Of a stretch of 9,029 nt of DNA, positions 6,292-9,029 are shown one piece after another. Numbering within the stretch: the stretch's first letter is position 1; each line of letters starts with the position of its first letter. The stretch comes from Armatimonadota bacterium (GTDB lineage Bacteria > Sysuimicrobiota > Sysuimicrobiia > Sysuimicrobiales > Humicultoraceae): contig JACQHU010000086.1 in assembly GCA_016198805.1 (NCBI GenBank), positions 1 through 9,029 on the forward strand. The letters are read 5' to 3'. The position numbers and the translations under genes were made by a program. Under the pieces are notes generated by a model that searched no databases, was not told where the DNA came from, and was given only the letters and a program-made list of their open reading frames with translations.

Positions 6292-7473
6292 GTGAAGCGC
6301 ACGACCGCGACCCGCGTGGGTCTGTTCACCGAATCGGTCATCCGCGAGATGACCCGCATCACCAACCTGTACGACGGCATCAACCTGGCCCAGGGGTTCC
6401 CGGACTTCGACGCGCCGGCGGAACTGATCCAGGCGGCGGCGCAGGCCCTGCGGGCGGGCTGGAATCAATACGCGATCACCTGGGGGTCGCCGCGGCTGCG
6501 GCAGGCGATCGCGCACAAGGCGGCGTGGGCCAACGATCTGTCGGTCGATCCGGACCGGCACATTACCGTGACCTGTGGCGCCACCGAGGCCATGATGGTG
6601 ACGCTGCTGGCGGTGATCGAGCCCGGCGACGAGGTGGTGATTTTCGAGCCCTTCTATGAGAACTATGGCCCCGACGCCTTGCTCTCCGGGGCCCATCTGC
6701 GCTACGTCCGGCTGAACCTGGACGATCCGGAGATGCCCTTCGACCGTGGGGAACTGCGGGCCGCGTTCGGCCCCAGGACCCGCGCCATCATCGTCAACAC
6801 GCCCCACAATCCGACCGGCAAGGTCTTCACCCGAGAGGAACTGGAGTTTATCGCATCGCTCTGCCAGGAATGGGACGCGCTGGCGATCACCGACGAAGTC
6901 TACGAGCACATCATCTACGACGGCGCGACCCATATCAGCATCGCGTCGCTGCCCGGGATGTTCGAGCGGACGGTGACCATCAACAGCATGTCGAAGACCT
7001 ACAGCGTGACCGGCTGGCGCGTGGGCTGGGTGATCGCGGGGGACCCGGCGATCTCCGATGGCGTCCGAAAGGCCCATGATTTCCTGACCGTGGGCGCGGC
7101 GGCCCCGCTGCAGGAGGCCGGGGTGGTGGCGCTTCACTTCCCCAGGGAGTACTACCGCGGTCTCAGCGACATGTACCGGGCCAAGCGCGACGCGCTGCTG
7201 GAGATCCTGGCCCAGGCCGGGTTCCGGTGCATTGTGCCCAGGGGCGCCTATTACATCATGACCGACATCAGCGCGTTCGGGAGCCCAGACGACGTCACGT
7301 TCTGCCGCACGCTGGTCGAGCGGTGCGGCGTGGGCGCCGTCCCGGGCAGCAGTTTCTACAGCGATCCGGCTGCCGGACGCCAGCGGGTGCGGTTCGCCTA
7401 TCCCAAACGGCTGGAGACCCTGGAGGACGTGCGGCGCCGGCTGCGCGCTCTGGCTCCGGCGAGGAGCGTGTAG
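6292..7473 (+). CDS. Class I PLP aminotransferase, kynurenine/methionine aminotransferase-like
   Basis: A fold-type I PLP transaminase of 393 residues, normal length. Visible motifs in order: NLAQGFPDF (31-39), NQYAITWGSPRLR (58-70), the phosphate-loop region GAT (96-98), FYENY (121-125), HNPTG (172-176) with N173, DEVY (201-204) with D201 and Y204, SMSKTYSVTGWR (232-243) with K235 as the Schiff-base lysine, and RVRFAY (365-370) with R367 positioned to bind the substrate carboxylate. The AQGFPDF and NQY signatures resemble the kynurenine aminotransferase / glutamine transaminase K / YbdL (methionine) branch more than the AspC branch. The amino donor cannot be read from sequence; aromatic amino acids, methionine, glutamine or kynurenine are all possible. 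It begins 27 bases after rel and ends directly against the next PLP gene, so the two are almost certainly co-expressed. Family assignment is secure; substrate is inference. Confidence 0.93.
   Translation: MKRTTATRVGLFTESVIREMTRITNLYDGINLAQGFPDFDAPAELIQAAAQALRAGWNQYAITWGSPRLRQAIAHKAAWANDLSVDPDRHITVTCGATEAMMVTLLAVIEPGDEVVIFEPFYENYGPDALLSGAHLRYVRLNLDDPEMPFDRGELRAAFGPRTRAIIVNTPHNPTGKVFTREELEFIASLCQEWDALAITDEVYEHIIYDGATHISIASLPGMFERTVTINSMSKTYSVTGWRVGWVIAGDPAISDGVRKAHDFLTVGAAAPLQEAGVVALHFPREYYRGLSDMYRAKRDALLEILAQAGFRCIVPRGAYYIMTDISAFGSPDDVTFCRTLVERCGVGAVPGSSFYSDPAAGRQRVRFAYPKRLETLEDVRRRLRALAPARSV
7461..7466 (+). promoter_or_regulatory. Shine-Dalgarno within the aminotransferase 3' end
   Basis: GAGGAG lies inside the last codons of the class I aminotransferase, 7 bases before the ATG at 7474. 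This favours that ATG over the in-frame ATG at 7483, which would be 16 bases away. Confidence 0.65.
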
Positions 7474-8664
7474 ATGACCCCAATGGAGCCCCAGCATTCT
7501 GCCGCGCCCGCCCCGGACTGGGAGCGGTACCGGACCGAGTTTCCGATTTTCCGTTCCTCGATCTACTTCAACTCCTGCTCTCTGGGCGCCCTCTCCGTGC
7601 GCGTCGAAGCGGCGGTCGCGCGTTTCCTGGCCCTGTGGCACGAGCACGGCGCGGCGGCCTGGTACGGGCCGTGGTGGGAGACGATGGAGGCGCTGCGCGC
7701 CAGGTGCGCGCGGGTGATCGGGGCCTCACCGGACGAGATCGCCCTGTTTCCGTCGATCACCGCGGCGCTGACCGCGGTCGCCAGCGCGTTCGCCTACCGT
7801 GACCGGCCCCGGGTCATCATGAGCCGGCTCGACTTCCCCACGACTGTCTATCAGTGGCTGGCCAAGCAGGCATCGGGCGTGCAGCCGGTGCTGCTGGGCC
7901 GTCCGGAGGGGCTGGCGGTTCCTCCTGACGAGTACGCCGCCGCGGTCGACCGCCGCACGGAACTGGTGGTCGCTTCACACGTCTATTTCACCAGCGGCTA
8001 TCTGCAGGACGTCGCCGCCATCGCGGAGATCGCCCACGCCAGGGACGCCCTGTGCCTGATCGACGCGTACCAGGCCACAGGCCAGGTGCCCACCGACGTG
8101 CATGCGCTGGGGATCGACTTCCTGGTGACGGGAAGCCTGAAGTGGCTGCTGGGCGGTCCGGGATTCGCCTTCCTCTACGTCAAGCGGGACCTGCACGACC
8201 GGCTGCATCCCAACGATGTCGGCTGGTTTGCTCACCGCGAGCAGTTTGCCTTTCGCACCGACGTCTTCGAGCCGGCGCCGGATGCCCGCGGGTTCCAGGG
8301 CGGGACCCCGTCGGTGGCGGCGCTGTACGCGGCCGACGCTGGATTGGACATCGTGCTCGAGATCGGGGGCGACCGGCTGCGGGCGAGGCAACTCGACCTG
8401 GTCGGCGACCTGGTCGCACGCCTCCGGCAGGTCGGTCTGCCGTCCCGGGTCCCGCCGGACCTGACGCGGCATGCGGGGATCGTGACGGTCCCGGTGCCCG
8501 ACCCACCGGCCACGGTGGCCGCGCTGCGCCGGCAGGGTATCATCGTGGATTCCCGGCCGGGCGTGGTGCGCCTGTCCCCGTTCTTCTACAACATCGTCGA
8601 GGACAACCGCGCGGTCGCTGCTGCGGTTCGTGAGGTGGTCATCACCGCCGCCACGACGTCCTGA
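7474..8664 (+). CDS. Class V PLP-dependent enzyme, kynureninase-like
   Basis: A 396-residue fold-type I PLP enzyme of the aminotransferase class V superfamily. Segments match the kynureninase pattern: YFNSCSLGAL (31-40, compare YLDGNSLGAL), SHVYFTSGYLQDV (168-180), D197 in DAYQATG pairing with the PLP ring nitrogen, GSLKWLLGGPG (220-230) with K223 as the Schiff-base lysine, GWFAH (250-254) and FQGGTPS (274-280). Kynureninase splits kynurenine to anthranilate and alanine. One departure is Q200 where kynureninases usually have His (DLAHSAG); DxxQ is more typical of cysteine desulfurases and other class V members. It could therefore be a kynureninase, an isopenicillin-N-epimerase-like protein, or an uncharacterised relative. 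No signal peptide or membrane segment is seen. ATG 7474 follows the previous stop with no gap, and its own stop overlaps the dtd start. Confidence 0.9.
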   Translation: MTPMEPQHSAAPAPDWERYRTEFPIFRSSIYFNSCSLGALSVRVEAAVARFLALWHEHGAAAWYGPWWETMEALRARCARVIGASPDEIALFPSITAALTAVASAFAYRDRPRVIMSRLDFPTTVYQWLAKQASGVQPVLLGRPEGLAVPPDEYAAAVDRRTELVVASHVYFTSGYLQDVAAIAEIAHARDALCLIDAYQATGQVPTDVHALGIDFLVTGSLKWLLGGPGFAFLYVKRDLHDRLHPNDVGWFAHREQFAFRTDVFEPAPDARGFQGGTPSVAALYAADAGLDIVLEIGGDRLRARQLDLVGDLVARLRQVGLPSRVPPDLTRHAGIVTVPVPDPPATVAALRRQGIIVDSRPGVVRLSPFFYNIVEDNRAVAAAVREVVITAATTS

Positions 8665-9029
8665 TGCGGGCGGTCGTTCAGCGGGTACAGCGCGCGTCGG
8701 TGCGCGTTGGGGATGAGGTCGCGGCCACCAGTGGCCACGGCCTCGTGGTGCTGCTTGGGGTCGCGGCAGAGGACGGGCCGCAGCACGCCAGGACGCTGGC
8801 GGACAGAGTTGCCCATCTGCGGATCTTCGACGACGAGGCCGGGAAACTGAACCGCTCGGTCCTCGATGTCGGCGGCGAGGTCCTGGCCGTCTCACAGTTC
8901 ACCCTGTACGGCGATACCAGCGGCGGCCGGCGGCCGTCGTTCGTCAGGGCGGCGCGGCCCGAGCATGCCGAGCCCCTGTGCGACGCCTTCGTGGCGGCGC
9001 TGCGGGCCCACGGACTGCGGGTGACTACC
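8664..9029 (+). CDS. dtd: D-aminoacyl-tRNA deacylase Dtd (3' end outside window)
   Basis: Dtd hydrolyses D-amino acids from mischarged tRNA (and glycine from mischarged tRNA-Ala), acting in the cytoplasm as a dimer. The frame from ATG 8664 stays open to the last base and gives 122 residues of an expected ~145-150. The N-terminus MRAVVQRVQRASV is typical, LGV (31-33) and LRIFDDEAGKLN (52-63) follow, and the signature SQFTLYGD (77-84) carries the conserved T80; GRRPSFV (88-94) is also diagnostic. The second signature, the Gly-cisPro NxGPxT motif near the C-terminus, lies beyond the window. The start overlaps the previous TGA by one base (TGATG), with no clear Shine-Dalgarno, so translation is probably coupled. 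In many genomes dtd sits directly after rel; here two PLP genes separate them. Confidence 0.96.
   Translation, partial: MRAVVQRVQRASVRVGDEVAATSGHGLVVLLGVAAEDGPQHARTLADRVAHLRIFDDEAGKLNRSVLDVGGEVLAVSQFTLYGDTSGGRRPSFVRAARPEHAEPLCDAFVAALRAHGLRVTT

Noticed and set aside
6289..7647. A 452-residue minus-strand open frame opposite the class I aminotransferase
   Set aside because: It crosses the junction of two clear plus-strand genes, has no sensible start context, and encodes a composition typical of antisense shadow frames in high-GC DNA.
1..9029. tRNA, rRNA, CRISPR arrays, insertion sequences and attachment sites
   Set aside because: Nearly all bases are inside genes with recognised protein domains, and the gaps (at most 102 bases) contain no cloverleaf, spaced repeats, transposase frame or terminal inverted repeats.

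Overview
The window is a gene-dense stretch of a high-GC bacterial chromosome in which every supported gene reads left to right. The order is: C-terminal tail of an upstream gene, LapA/DUF1049-type membrane protein, recJ, a long RelA/SpoT-type (p)ppGpp enzyme, a class I aminotransferase, a class V kynureninase-like PLP enzyme, and dtd (cut by the window end). The recJ - rel - dtd neighbourhood is a chromosomal arrangement familiar from Bacillota and related deep-branching Gram-positive-like (Terrabacteria) lineages, often downstream of secDF. GTG starts are frequent and G/C is strongly favoured at third positions. From this I suspect a deep Bacillota-like, Armatimonadota-like or related high-GC lineage, but nothing here fixes the phylum. 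There are no RNA genes, mobile elements, CRISPR arrays or signs of recent transfer.

Region 1 (1-474): an arginine-rich C-terminal tail, then a 94-residue protein with two membrane segments and a coiled coil. A 102-bp gap before recJ holds two short hairpins and a possible extended -10 promoter. Region 2 (475-3993): an unusually long RecJ of 1172 residues. Its first ~570 residues are a complete DHH/DHHA1/OB exonuclease. These are followed by a HIRAN domain and then a ~450-residue segment that aligns by eye with the RecQ helicase fold but has lost the recognisable ATPase motifs. This is the most unusual object in the window. Region 3 (4060-6264): a full-length Rel enzyme with an intact hydrolase site and an EFDD synthetase motif, probably with its own promoter in the gap after recJ. 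Region 4 (6292-8664): two PLP enzymes in direct succession, one resembling kynurenine aminotransferase and one resembling kynureninase. Region 5 (8664-9029): the first 122 residues of D-aminoacyl-tRNA deacylase.

Spacing suggests that rel, the two PLP enzymes and dtd are co-transcribed: gaps of 27, 0 and -1 bp, with good Shine-Dalgarno sequences for the first two junctions and start/stop overlap for dtd. The themes are DNA-end processing (RecJ), stringent response (Rel), translation quality control (Dtd) and amino-acid or aromatic metabolism (the PLP pair).
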